Source: Maricaulis sp036231565 (GTDB taxonomy: Bacteria; Pseudomonadota; Alphaproteobacteria; Caulobacterales; Maricaulaceae). Taken from it: 64,000 nucleotides of DNA. Positions 35,558 through 43,265 of this stretch are shown here, one piece after another (position 1 is the stretch's first letter; every line of letters starts with the position of its first letter). The position numbers were made by a program, and so were the translations under genes. The stretch is from the NCBI GenBank assembly GCA_036231565.1, contig JAZAHA010000013.1, positions 14,827-78,826 on the forward strand, in the 5' to 3' direction. The notes under the pieces are model-generated. The model was not told where the DNA came from. It made no database searches and saw only the letters and a list, made by a program, of their open reading frames with translations.

Positions 35558-36523
35558 ATGTCCGACCGCAAATTCATTCGTACCTGCTCGATCTGGCGTG
35601 CCCTCGAAGTTGTCGGCGACACCTCGATCCTGCTGATCCTGGAAGCAAACTGGCTCGGTGCGCGCCGGTTCGAGGAGCTGCGCAACCGGACCGGACTGCT
35701 CAAACCGCTCCTGTCGGACCGCCTGAAGCGCCTGATGGCGGCCGGTGTACTCGAGAAGACGCCCTACAGCACCGCGCCCAGACGGTTCGAATACCGGCTC
35801 ACCGAGAAAGGCCGCGGTCTCTACTGGACGGCATTGATGATGTTGCGATGGGAGCGCCGTTGGGGCCCCAGCGAGGGCAAGATCGCGATCACCCTGCGCC
35901 ACTCGGGTTGCGGCCACGAGTTCGAGCCCGTGCCGGCGTGCGGCGATTGCGGCGGCGAGATCCATGCGCGCGAAATGGCCTGGAGCGAAGGGCCCGGACT
36001 GGGCTGGATGACGCCGACCTATTCGCGCCGTCGCCGTCATCGCGACACGGCGACGAACCGTGAGGCCGATTCCATCCTGCTGGATCATGTCGCCCAGATC
36101 ACCGGCGACCGCTGGGCAAGCCTGGTCCTGCGGTCGATCTTCACCGGCCTGCGCAAGTTCGACGAGATCTGCGAAGACACGGCCATCGCAACCAATATCC
36201 TGTCGGAGCGCCTGAACTGGCTCTGCCAGATCGGGATGCTGGAGATGCACCCCTATTCTACGCGGCCCAACCGCTATGAATACCGGCTCACGGAAAAGGC
36301 GATCGACTACTACCCGATCCTGCTCATGCTGCTGCAGTGGGGCGACACCTATTACGTCTCTCCGGAGGGCCCGCCGCTGCTGTTGACGCACAAGCCCTGC
36401 GGCCATGAGCTGACCCCGGTCGTGGTCTGCTCGCATTGCCGCCAGCCTGTCGCCCCGGAAGAGGTCACCTTCGAGATCGCAGAAAGTTCGGGCCGCGCCC
36501 CGGATACCACCGGCAGCGCCTGA
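35558..36523 (+). CDS. Tandem HxlR-type winged-helix regulator with two Cys/His motifs
   Basis: 321 aa made of two HxlR units. Unit 1 covers about residues 9-103 (CSIWRALEVVGDTSILLIL ... LLSDRLKRLMAAGVLEKTPYSTAPRRFEYRLTEKG); unit 2 about 175-265 (LDHVAQITGDRWASLVLRSIF ... ILSERLNWLCQIGMLEMHPYSTRPNRYEYRLTEKA). Each is followed by the same motif, CGHE-x2-PV-x3-C-x2-C (C118/H120/C128/C131 and C281/H283/C291/C294), which looks metal-binding or redox-active. Ordinary HxlR proteins are about 110-150 aa and dimerise; here one chain carries both heads. It sits in the centre of the catabolic cluster just before a box-containing promoter, so it is the best candidate for the cluster's regulator. Confidence 0.9.
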   Translation: MSDRKFIRTCSIWRALEVVGDTSILLILEANWLGARRFEELRNRTGLLKPLLSDRLKRLMAAGVLEKTPYSTAPRRFEYRLTEKGRGLYWTALMMLRWERRWGPSEGKIAITLRHSGCGHEFEPVPACGDCGGEIHAREMAWSEGPGLGWMTPTYSRRRRHRDTATNREADSILLDHVAQITGDRWASLVLRSIFTGLRKFDEICEDTAIATNILSERLNWLCQIGMLEMHPYSTRPNRYEYRLTEKAIDYYPILLMLLQWGDTYYVSPEGPPLLLTHKPCGHELTPVVVCSHCRQPVAPEEVTFEIAESSGRAPDTTGSA

Positions 36524-36552
36524 CGATAAACCGGACGCCGGGCCGAAACTGG

Positions 36553-36568
36553 CTTGCACTATAAAACC
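36553..36568 (+). promoter_or_regulatory. Regulatory box in front of the SDR operon
   Basis: CTTGCACTATAAAACC. Its last nine bases before the final C form the left arm of a perfect inverted repeat (36559-36580). CTTGCA is also 17 bp from TATAGT (36576-36581), the only copy where the box could double as a -35 element. Confidence 0.6.
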
Positions 36569-36580
36569 ATCGTTTTATAG
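36559..36580. promoter_or_regulatory. Perfect 9-bp inverted repeat at the SDR promoter
   Basis: CTATAAAAC and GTTTTATAG are exact reverse complements separated by CATC. The repeat overlaps the CTTGCR-N6-WACC box and ends 7 bp before the ATG of the SDR gene; there is no ribosome site between. It can be an operator arm pair covering the -10 region or an RNA hairpin at the very 5' end. Confidence 0.65.
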
Positions 36581-36587
36581 TTTGTTT

Positions 36588-37511
36588 ATGCAAGCTTCAA
36601 ACTCCCCTCTCCGGCCGCTCGAAGGCCGGGTCGCAATCGTCACCGGCGCCGGCAAGGGGCTGGGGGCGGCTTTCGCCCGCGAGCTCGCCCGCCAGGGCGC
36701 CCGCATCGTCGTCAACAACCGCCTCAAGCCCGGCCGCGCCGACGAAGCCGCAGCCGTCGCGGCGGACATCCGCGACACCGGCGGCGAGGCCGTTGCCGAA
36801 CACTCCGACATCACCGATCCCCGGGCCGGCGAACGCCTCGCCAGGGCCGCGCTTGATGCGTTCGGACAGCTGGACATCATCGTCTGTAATGCGGGCATCA
36901 CCGGACCGGCCGCCAAATTCTCACCCGAGGGACCGGCGACAATCCGCGCTGTGATGGACACCAACCTCTTCGCCACGGCCGATATCCTGGCGGCATGCCA
37001 GCCTGCTCTGGAAGCCTCGTCAGCGGCCCGCGTGCTGATGATCTCGTCCTCGGCCGGGCTCTATGGCGTGCGCGGCCGTGCTGCCTATGCGGCCTCCAAG
37101 GGCGCCATGAATGCCTTCGCGCTGACCCTGGCCGACGAATGGCGCAAGCCGGGCATCCTTGTGAACGTGCTGTGCCCCTATGCCGCCACCCAGATGACGG
37201 CGGATGTCAGCCGCCCGGACGAGATCGATCCGCGCCTTCTGCCCGAGCATATCGCCCCCGCGGCGGCCTGGCTGGTCTCGCCGCAGCTGACCCGCACGGG
37301 CGAAATCTGGCTCGGCGGGGCCGGCTGGCTGCGCAAGGTCCGGATCGTCGAAACCGAAGGCGGGCCGATACCACAGACGCTCGACGCGTTCGACGCCTTT
37401 GCCGAGACCCAGTCCGGCCTGGAAACGGCGCGGGGTTTCCCCGGTGCGGAGCCGGCCTTTGCCGACCTCTACAAGACCATGGCGCGGCACAATTCGGAGC
37501 CGGGCAAATGA
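36588..37511 (+). CDS. Short-chain dehydrogenase/reductase, MFE-2 (hydroxyacyl-CoA dehydrogenase)-like
   Basis: About 307 aa. The cofactor motif TGAGKGLG, structural CNAG, and catalytic Ser with YAASK (SSSAGLYGVRGRAAYAASKGAM) mark a classical SDR. The extended C-terminus and the sequence NNRLKPGRADEAA resemble peroxisomal multifunctional enzyme-type hydroxyacyl-CoA dehydrogenases, which would fit thioester beta-oxidation. No Shine-Dalgarno sequence precedes the ATG at 36588; with a TATAGT -10 at 36576 the mRNA may be leaderless. The end overlaps the next gene by four bases (ATGA). First gene of a five-gene operon ending at a terminator near 40437. Confidence 0.88.
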   Translation: MQASNSPLRPLEGRVAIVTGAGKGLGAAFARELARQGARIVVNNRLKPGRADEAAAVAADIRDTGGEAVAEHSDITDPRAGERLARAALDAFGQLDIIVCNAGITGPAAKFSPEGPATIRAVMDTNLFATADILAACQPALEASSAARVLMISSSAGLYGVRGRAAYAASKGAMNAFALTLADEWRKPGILVNVLCPYAATQMTADVSRPDEIDPRLLPEHIAPAAAWLVSPQLTRTGEIWLGGAGWLRKVRIVETEGGPIPQTLDAFDAFAETQSGLETARGFPGAEPAFADLYKTMARHNSEPGK

Positions 37512-38581
37512 CCTTGCGTGTGATCCAGTGGGCCACGGGCGCCATGGGGCGGACCTGCCTCCAGGCGGTCATCGACAGCCCGGAAACCGAACTCGTCGGA
37601 CTTTATGTCTATGGCGACCGCAAGGCCGGCCGCGATGCCGGCGATATCGCGCGCCGGGACCCGGTGGGCGTGGTGGCCACCCGCGACATCGAGGACATCC
37701 TGAAACTGGACGCCGATGTCGTCATTCACGCGGCCCGGCTGGACCCCCCTTTCGAGCGGCATGACGACGACATCCAGCGCCTGCTGCGCTCGGGCAAGAA
37801 TGTCGTGAGCATCAATGGCGGCACCAATCCCGACTACTGGCCCAAGGCCCGCCGGGACGCGTTCGAGGCCGCCGGCCGCGAGGGCAATGCCACCTTCATG
37901 GGCGCCGGTCTGAATCCCGGTTTTGCCGCGGAAAAGCTGGCCGTTCTGGCGACCGGTGTGTGCAGCGATGTCAAACGCGTCTCCATCCACGAGATTGTCG
38001 ACTGCCGTGCGGTCAAGAGCCCGGAATACGTCTTCGACGTGATCGGCTTCGGCGCCGAGGTCGACACCGTCGACCCCAATTCGCCGGACTGGGCGCCCGC
38101 CGGCATGATGAATGCCCTGTTCGAGGAAGTGACGGCCTGCGTCGCCCAGCGACTGGGCTGGACCACCGAACGTGTCATCAAGGCGCACAGCCTGCGGCCG
38201 GCGCGGGAAGCCCTCGAGATCGCAGCGGGACGGATCGAACCGGGACGCGCGGCGCGCATCGACTGGCTGTGGCAAGCCGAAGCGGACGGCGTCGTGCGCG
38301 TCGAACTCGGCGTGTCCTGGACCATGGAACCGCCCGACCCGGCCGAGGCCGAGCCGGGCCTGTGGTCGATCCGGGTCGAGGGCACGCCCAGTGTTGCGCT
38401 GAGCTTCGGTCTGGAACCGCCGGACGGCTGGACCGAGCGGACCACGCCGGAAATGCTGGGCGTCGCCGGCGCCGTCCTCAACACGCTTCGCCATGCGGTT
38501 GCCGCAGAACCCGGCATTTCACAGACACCCCTCACCCTGGCCTGGCAGGCACCGGGCGCCGAAAGGAAGGCCCGCGCATGA
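37508..38581 (+). CDS. DapB-like NAD(P)-dependent reductase
   Basis: About 357 aa. The N-terminal Rossmann motif VIQWATGAMGRTCLQAV and the domain plan match dihydrodipicolinate-reductase-fold proteins of the 2,4-diaminopentanoate-dehydrogenase-like group, which often occur in hydrocarbon and terpenoid catabolic clusters with no settled role. NGGTNPDYWPKARRDAFEAAG and GAGLNPGFAAEKL lie in the substrate domain. The ATG overlaps the SDR stop (ATGA) and its own stop overlaps the next start (ATGA), indicating tight translational coupling. Reaction unknown; probably redox of a carbonyl intermediate. Confidence 0.85.
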   Translation: MTLRVIQWATGAMGRTCLQAVIDSPETELVGLYVYGDRKAGRDAGDIARRDPVGVVATRDIEDILKLDADVVIHAARLDPPFERHDDDIQRLLRSGKNVVSINGGTNPDYWPKARRDAFEAAGREGNATFMGAGLNPGFAAEKLAVLATGVCSDVKRVSIHEIVDCRAVKSPEYVFDVIGFGAEVDTVDPNSPDWAPAGMMNALFEEVTACVAQRLGWTTERVIKAHSLRPAREALEIAAGRIEPGRAARIDWLWQAEADGVVRVELGVSWTMEPPDPAEAEPGLWSIRVEGTPSVALSFGLEPPDGWTERTTPEMLGVAGAVLNTLRHAVAAEPGISQTPLTLAWQAPGAERKARA

Positions 38582-39036
38582 GCCGGAAAACCGATATTCT
38601 CCAGTCCATCATCGATGTCTGGTGTCATGATCAGGATATCGACGCCATTCTGGCTCACGTCAGCGATGACCTGGTCTGGCACTACTCCGCGATCTCCCAG
38701 CCACCCAAGCATGGCAAGGCCGGCGCCCGGGAATTCCTGGAGGCCTATAAGGCGAAGGTCCGCAATCCGCGTTGGCGCATCTTCAAGGTCGCCGAGACAC
38801 ACGACGCCCTGTTTCTGGAAGGCGTCGACGAATTCGATACGGCAGACGGTCACCATGCGGTCGTTCCCTATATGGGCATCCTGGAATTCGACGGCGATCT
38901 GATCACCGGCTGGCGCGACTATTTCGACCGCGGTTCGGCTGACCGCAGCGCGGCCGGGACACCGCTGCCCGACTACACCACAGCCCTGACCGCACGGACG
39001 GCGGTGCTCAAAACGTCCCGCAAGACAAGGAATTGA
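38578..39036 (+). CDS. NTF2-fold protein, limonene-epoxide-hydrolase-like
   Basis: 152 aa. ILQSIIDVWCHDQDIDAILAHVSDDLVWHY starts the fold; LEGVDEFDTADGHH and GWRDYFDRGSA close it. It is closest in this window to the protein at 33099 (same EGVD and WRDY pattern), lacking the family Arg but keeping the Asp. The pair occurs once in each plus-strand operon of the cluster, so the two may form a hetero-oligomer or act on successive intermediates. Coupled to the upstream reductase through an ATGA overlap. Confidence 0.83.
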   Translation: MSRKTDILQSIIDVWCHDQDIDAILAHVSDDLVWHYSAISQPPKHGKAGAREFLEAYKAKVRNPRWRIFKVAETHDALFLEGVDEFDTADGHHAVVPYMGILEFDGDLITGWRDYFDRGSADRSAAGTPLPDYTTALTARTAVLKTSRKTRN

Positions 39037-39038
39037 TC

Positions 39039-39599
39039 ATGTCCGACACGATGCCCGATGCCGACAGCACCCTGATGACCGAGCTCCGCGCGCTCCTCGA
39101 CAAGCAGGCCATCTACGAGGTCCTTGTCAGCTATTGCCGCGGGGCCGACCGGGGCGATGCGGATCTGATCGCTGCGGCCTATCACGACGACGCCATCGAG
39201 GATCATGGCGGCACGTTCAAGGGCCCGGCCTCGGACTATGTGGCCACCATGCGCAAGGTCCTGCCCAAGGCGCCGCGCATGACCCACGCCGTTACGAACA
39301 TCATGATCGAGCTGGACGGCGATCGCGCGCTGACCGAGTGCTACATCATGACCTTCTCCCGCCGCGATACCGGCGTCGAGGACCCGTTCGACAGCCTCAC
39401 CATGGCGCGCGTCATCGACCGGTTCGAGCGCCGCGGCGGCCGCTGGGCGATCGCGCATCGCCGCCTCGCCTGGGAGTGGAATCACGAAATGCCGCTGCAT
39501 GAGAGCTGGGGCCGCGGCGCCATCGCGCCGGACCCGGCAGCTCTCGTTCGCGGCGCCAAGAAACCCGACGACATTCTCTACAGCCAGGACTGGAGCTGA
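39039..39599 (+). CDS. SnoaL-like (NTF2-fold) protein, paralogue of the protein at 28205
   Basis: About 186 aa: KQAIYEVLVSYCRGADRGDADLI, HDDAIEDHGGTFKGPASDYV, RFERRGGRWAIAHRRLAWEW. These blocks match the minus-strand paralogue nearly position for position. The conserved HxDAIExHG and the Arg/His pairs near the end are where dehydratase or isomerase residues lie in this fold. AAGGA lies upstream of the ATG at 39039, two bases after the previous stop. Likely a dehydratase or isomerase in the shared pathway. Confidence 0.84.
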   Translation: MSDTMPDADSTLMTELRALLDKQAIYEVLVSYCRGADRGDADLIAAAYHDDAIEDHGGTFKGPASDYVATMRKVLPKAPRMTHAVTNIMIELDGDRALTECYIMTFSRRDTGVEDPFDSLTMARVIDRFERRGGRWAIAHRRLAWEWNHEMPLHESWGRGAIAPDPAALVRGAKKPDDILYSQDWS

Positions 39600-39604
39600 C
39601 TGAC

Positions 39605-40348
39605 ATGAAGATCGAAGGCTGCACAGCGATCGTTACCGGCGGCAACCGGGGCATCGGCCTCGGCTTTGTCGAGGAACTGCTCGACCATGGCGCGGCACGC
39701 GTCTATGTCGGTGCCCGCAAGCTCGCCGATGCTGAAGACGTCGCGAAGACGGATCCCGCCCGGATTGTACCCGTCGAGCTCGACGTGACCCGTCCCGAAC
39801 AAGTAGCCGCCGCTGCCGACAAGGCGCGTGATGTCACGCTCGTGGTCAACAATGCCGGCGCGTTCGAGATGCAGCGCCTCTACGGCACCGACGACCCGGA
39901 CGCGGCCCGGCGTGAGATGGAGGTCAATTATTTCGGCGTCCTTTCGATGAGCCGGGCCTTCGCGCCGGTCATCGCCGCGAACGGCGGCGGGGGCATCATC
40001 AATGTGCTCTCCGCCGGCGGTATCGTGGCGGTCCCGGATATGGGCGGCTACAGCCCGTCCAAGTTCGCGGCCCGCGCAGCATCGGACTGCCTGCGCGCCG
40101 AACTGGCGCCGCTGGGCGTCGGCGTGACGGCCCTGATCGTCGGGTCGGTCGACACACGGATGGCCGCACATGTGAAGGTGAAGAAGTCACAGCCGCGCGA
40201 TATCGGAAAGGCAGGCCTGTGGGCCATCGCAAACGGCGTCGGCGAACACGATACCGATCCGCACGCGGTTGCCGTACGGGCGCATCTGGCGCGCGATCCC
40301 CATGGCCTGGCCAAGTCGATGGCCGACCGGATGGCGCCGAAGAGCTGA
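39605..40348 (+). CDS. Short-chain dehydrogenase/reductase
   Basis: A 247-aa classical SDR. Motifs: TGGNRGIG for the dinucleotide, ELDVTRPEQ, NNAGAFE, and the active Ser with YSPSK (LSAGGIVAVPDMGGYSPSKFA). It starts six bases after the preceding stop and is the last gene of the operon; a strong terminator follows. It would oxidise or reduce an alcohol/ketone intermediate of the cluster's pathway. Distinct in sequence from the SDR at 36588. Confidence 0.9.
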   Translation: MKIEGCTAIVTGGNRGIGLGFVEELLDHGAARVYVGARKLADAEDVAKTDPARIVPVELDVTRPEQVAAAADKARDVTLVVNNAGAFEMQRLYGTDDPDAARREMEVNYFGVLSMSRAFAPVIAANGGGGIINVLSAGGIVAVPDMGGYSPSKFAARAASDCLRAELAPLGVGVTALIVGSVDTRMAAHVKVKKSQPRDIGKAGLWAIANGVGEHDTDPHAVAVRAHLARDPHGLAKSMADRMAPKS

Positions 40349-40408
40349 GATGCCCTAACCTAAAAAGAGAGTCGGCCCGTCGTTGACGGCCGGCTCAGGC
40401 GGGAGTGC

Positions 40409-40437
40409 AGCCCCGGCGCCATGGCGCCGGGGCTTTT
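40409..40437 (+). terminator. Rho-independent terminator of the SDR operon
   Basis: AGCCCCGGCGCC and GGCGCCGGGGCT are perfect complements and run into a T-tract (TTTT). It separates the plus-strand operon from the convergent TonB receptor gene, whose stop is at 40444. Confidence 0.88.
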
Positions 40438-40443
40438 GCATGT

Positions 40444-42759
40444 CTAGAAGGTCGTCGAGAGCTCGATCCCGTAGGTGCGCGGCGCGCCCAGGCGGGACAC
40501 TTCATCGCCGAAGAAGGCGATGATATTGGTGCGGTAGATCTCGTCGGTCAGGTTCTTGCCCCACACCGAGACGGTCCAGTCCCGATCCGGCGGCGTCAGC
40601 GTGACACGTCCGTCGAGCAGGCCGTATGCGTCTTCCGTCTGGGCGTTGTCCGGTGCCCAGAACATCTCGCCCTGATAGCTGTAATTGCCGCGGATGGAGA
40701 GCGCGTCCCGCCAGGCGCCGACATCGAGCGTCAGCTCGGCACCGACATTGAACTGGGTCTCCGGCGTGCGCTGGAGCGTGTTGCCGGAGGTGTCCAGACC
40801 GTTGCTGTCGACAAAGTCGACATATTCGGTTTCCAGCACCGTGGCGCCCGCCCACATCATGAGGCGATCGGTGGCTGCAAACTGGAATTCGGCCTCGATA
40901 CCCATGATCTCGGCGTCGGCCGCATTGTCGGTGATGTTGCACAGGCAACCATCATCGGTCTGCGTCACCTGCAGGTCCTGATAGTCCATCATGAAGGCGG
41001 CGATGTTGAGCCGGCCGCGCCGGTCGAAGAAGTCCAGCTTGGCGCCGAACTCGATATTCTCGACCGTCTCCGGGTCATAGCCGGCCTGGGCAGCGGCCGG
41101 GTTGGCCGGATCGTCCTCGAAGCCACCGCCCTTATAGCCGCGCGACCAGGTCAGATAGAACAGGGCATTGTCGTTGGGCTCGTATTCCGCCGTCACCTGC
41201 GGCGTCACTTCTTCCCATTCCATGCCGTAATTCGCCGAGAAAGTATCGCCTTCCACATAGGTGCCGGCGAGCGGCGTCAGGGCCACCTGATCGGTCGGGT
41301 TGAAGGCATCGCCACCCTCCACAGCCCGGGCGAAGACGGTGCCGGACTTTTCATCCCGCGTGTAGCGGATACCCGCCACGACCCGGAAATTCTCTGTGAA
41401 CTGGTAGCCCAGCTGGCCGAAGACGGCTGCGGATGTGGTCTCCGCGAAGTTGTCCCAGTGCGACTCACCGGAGAGGGTCGCCAAGGCCGGGAAGGGAACT
41501 TCCGCCCAGAACCGGTCGAACTTCTCGACTTCGTCATGCTGGTAATAGGCACCGACGATCCAGTCGAAATTGCTGTCGCCAAGGTCGGAGACAAGCCGGA
41601 ATTCCTGGGTGAACTGGCTGATCTCTTCGCGCTCATTGACCGGGAAGCGGAACAGAAGCGGCGAGACAATGCCATAGCCGCTGTTCGGCCCCATGCCGGT
41701 CTGGTCATAGAGATTGTAGGCGTGACCCTGGCGATAGCCGGTAATGCTGGTCAGCGTGGCGAAATCGCCGATATCCCGGTCGATGTCGAGGGAGATACCC
41801 CAGGCCTCGCGCCGCAGCGCCTGCGGGGACTCCACCGTATCCCCCGCATAGATCGGGTGTTCCGGGAAGCTCTCACGGATATCCAGCGGCCGGCCGCGGG
41901 CAGTACCGATCAGCTCGCGCATGGCGCTCCACGGGCCTTGCGTCGCCGGATCGGGCCCGTCGATCGCAACGGAATGGAAGCCGTTCGACTCGTCGTCCAT
42001 ATAGTCTATGACCAGGCGCGCCGAGACATTTCCGTCGACCGGCTGGAACAGCAGCTGTGCCCGGGCCTGCAAGGAGCGCAGATCGTCAAGTTCGCGGTCA
42101 TGCAGCAGGTCGTGATTGAAGCCGCCCCGATCGCGGGAAGAGAAGGAAATCCGGCCTGCAAGCACCTCGTTGATCGGACCGGTCACATGGCCGCGAACCA
42201 GCGTTTCATTGTAATTGCCCAGAGACACTGACAGCGCGCCGCCGGGTTCGAACTCGGGGCTGGCCGTCACGATGCTGATGGCACCGCCGACCACATTGCG
42301 ACCCAGAAGCACGCCCTGGGGACCGCGCACGACCTCGACCCGTTCTATGTCGTACATGTCGGCGTTGAACAGCCCTGAACGGCCCACATAGACGTCATCC
42401 AGGAAGATACCGATCGACTGGTCCGCCGACGGCGAGTCGAGGCGGGTATTGGTGATGCCGCGGACGTTGAATTCCTGGTCCAGCGGCGACAACGCGGTGA
42501 AGGACAGCGATGTCACGCTGCCTGCCAGATCCTCGAAACTGAGAATCCGGTCCTTTTCGAGATTTTCCCCGCTGATCGCCGAGACGGCGATCGCGGAATC
42601 CTGGACGCTCGCCGCACGGCGTTGCGCCGTGATCTCGATCACGTCGAGTTGCGGACCCGACCCGGTGTCTTCCGGCTCGGCGGTCTGGGCATAGGCTCCG
42701 GCCGCCCCGGTCATGCCGAGTATCAGAGCCAGCGCCGTCATTTGTTTGAACTTATTCAC
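40444..42759 (-). CDS. TonB-dependent outer-membrane receptor of the catabolic cluster
   Basis: 771 aa. Signal peptide ending GAYAQ; plug with VIEITAQRRAASVQDSAIAVSA, FNVRGI and DIERVEVVRGPQGVLLGRNVVGGAISIVT; barrel ending TYGIELSTTF. This plug style is widespread in sphingomonad and Caulobacter receptors for aromatics, terpenoids and other hydrophobic ligands. Start taken as the GTG at 42759, with GGAGGA six bases upstream. It is divergent from two thiolase genes across a 506-bp region carrying four copies of the cluster box, so its expression is probably tied to the pathway. Likely imports the cluster's substrate. Confidence 0.92.
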   Translation of the reverse strand: MNKFKQMTALALILGMTGAAGAYAQTAEPEDTGSGPQLDVIEITAQRRAASVQDSAIAVSAISGENLEKDRILSFEDLAGSVTSLSFTALSPLDQEFNVRGITNTRLDSPSADQSIGIFLDDVYVGRSGLFNADMYDIERVEVVRGPQGVLLGRNVVGGAISIVTASPEFEPGGALSVSLGNYNETLVRGHVTGPINEVLAGRISFSSRDRGGFNHDLLHDRELDDLRSLQARAQLLFQPVDGNVSARLVIDYMDDESNGFHSVAIDGPDPATQGPWSAMRELIGTARGRPLDIRESFPEHPIYAGDTVESPQALRREAWGISLDIDRDIGDFATLTSITGYRQGHAYNLYDQTGMGPNSGYGIVSPLLFRFPVNEREEISQFTQEFRLVSDLGDSNFDWIVGAYYQHDEVEKFDRFWAEVPFPALATLSGESHWDNFAETTSAAVFGQLGYQFTENFRVVAGIRYTRDEKSGTVFARAVEGGDAFNPTDQVALTPLAGTYVEGDTFSANYGMEWEEVTPQVTAEYEPNDNALFYLTWSRGYKGGGFEDDPANPAAAQAGYDPETVENIEFGAKLDFFDRRGRLNIAAFMMDYQDLQVTQTDDGCLCNITDNAADAEIMGIEAEFQFAATDRLMMWAGATVLETEYVDFVDSNGLDTSGNTLQRTPETQFNVGAELTLDVGAWRDALSIRGNYSYQGEMFWAPDNAQTEDAYGLLDGRVTLTPPDRDWTVSVWGKNLTDEIYRTNIIAFFGDEVSRLGAPRTYGIELSTTF

Positions 42760-42851
42760 GGTATTCCTCCCCTTCGGTGCGCCCGAAGCTGCCTTGCCAG
42801 CGCTATTGGTTTGAGGGTCACACCGGAAGGAACGCTACACGCAGGGAGTTA

Positions 42852-42867
42852 GGTTCGTCAATGCAAG
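42852..42867 (-). promoter_or_regulatory. Regulatory box, TonB receptor arm
   Basis: Minus-strand CTTGCATTGACGAACC, 92 bp from the receptor start codon and oriented toward it. Fits CTTGCR-N6-WACC exactly. Confidence 0.55.
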
Positions 42868-42942
42868 TTAGTACGGATTCTTCGAATGGTGCGATAAATC
42901 GCGATATATAAGGGACTTGCCGTCGATCTCATCCACTTGCGC

Positions 42943-42958
42943 ACTTGCGCACTAAAAC
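42943..42958 (+). promoter_or_regulatory. Regulatory box, thiolase arm, copy 1
   Basis: CTTGCGCACTAAAACC; fits the consensus exactly. A second CTTGCGCA lies nine bases upstream, making a partial direct repeat. Confidence 0.55.
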
Positions 42959-43011
42959 CAGAAGATCGACTGGCTGACCGTGCACGCTGAACGTCCCGCA
43001 CCCGAGATCGG

Positions 43012-43027
43012 CTTGCGAATTAAAACC
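43012..43027 (+). promoter_or_regulatory. Regulatory box, thiolase arm, copy 2
   Basis: CTTGCGAATTAAAACC; fits the consensus exactly, 69 bp after copy 1, on the same strand. Confidence 0.55.
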
Positions 43028-43163
43028 CGAAACGGCCCTGCGCAGAAACCGCAACACGCCACGCATTCGCGCCTCCGGCCCGGCCGGGAACAGACTTGCA
43101 CAGACCGCCGGTGCCGGGCTCGCAGCTCTCCACTTGCTCCGTGACCATAGCATCGATAAAGTG

Positions 43164-43179
43164 GGTTTGACTACGCAAG
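43164..43179 (-). promoter_or_regulatory. Regulatory box near the thiolase start, inverted
   Basis: Minus-strand CTTGCGTAGTCAAACC; fits the consensus exactly, 86 bp before the thiolase ATG and in opposite orientation to copies 1 and 2. Confidence 0.5.
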
Positions 43180-43265
43180 TTAATTCATTGTCAGATCGCC
43201 GTCGGGATCATCATCGGCTGACGGCCAGAGTGCCCAAAGCCTCCGAACACCAAAAAGGGGACGCC

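Larger units (their letters stand above)
42760..43265. other. Divergent control region between TonB receptor and thiolase genes
   Basis: 506 bp with no gene. It carries four copies of the CTTGCR-N6-WACC box (listed separately), further partial CTTGC motifs at 42914, 42934, 43094 and 43135, and a ribosome site AAAGGGG in front of the thiolase ATG. This is the densest grouping of the motif in the window. Confidence 0.7.

Noticed and set aside
33555..43027. CTTGCR-N6-WACC boxes as ordinary -35 elements
   Set aside because: A -10 at 17-18 bp exists only for the 36553 copy; at 33555 and 32945 that position falls in the ribosome site or start codon. An operator fits better.
43134..43265. N-terminal extension of the first thiolase
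   Set aside because: It runs through a regulatory box, lacks thiolase similarity, and the ATG at 43266 has its own ribosome site.
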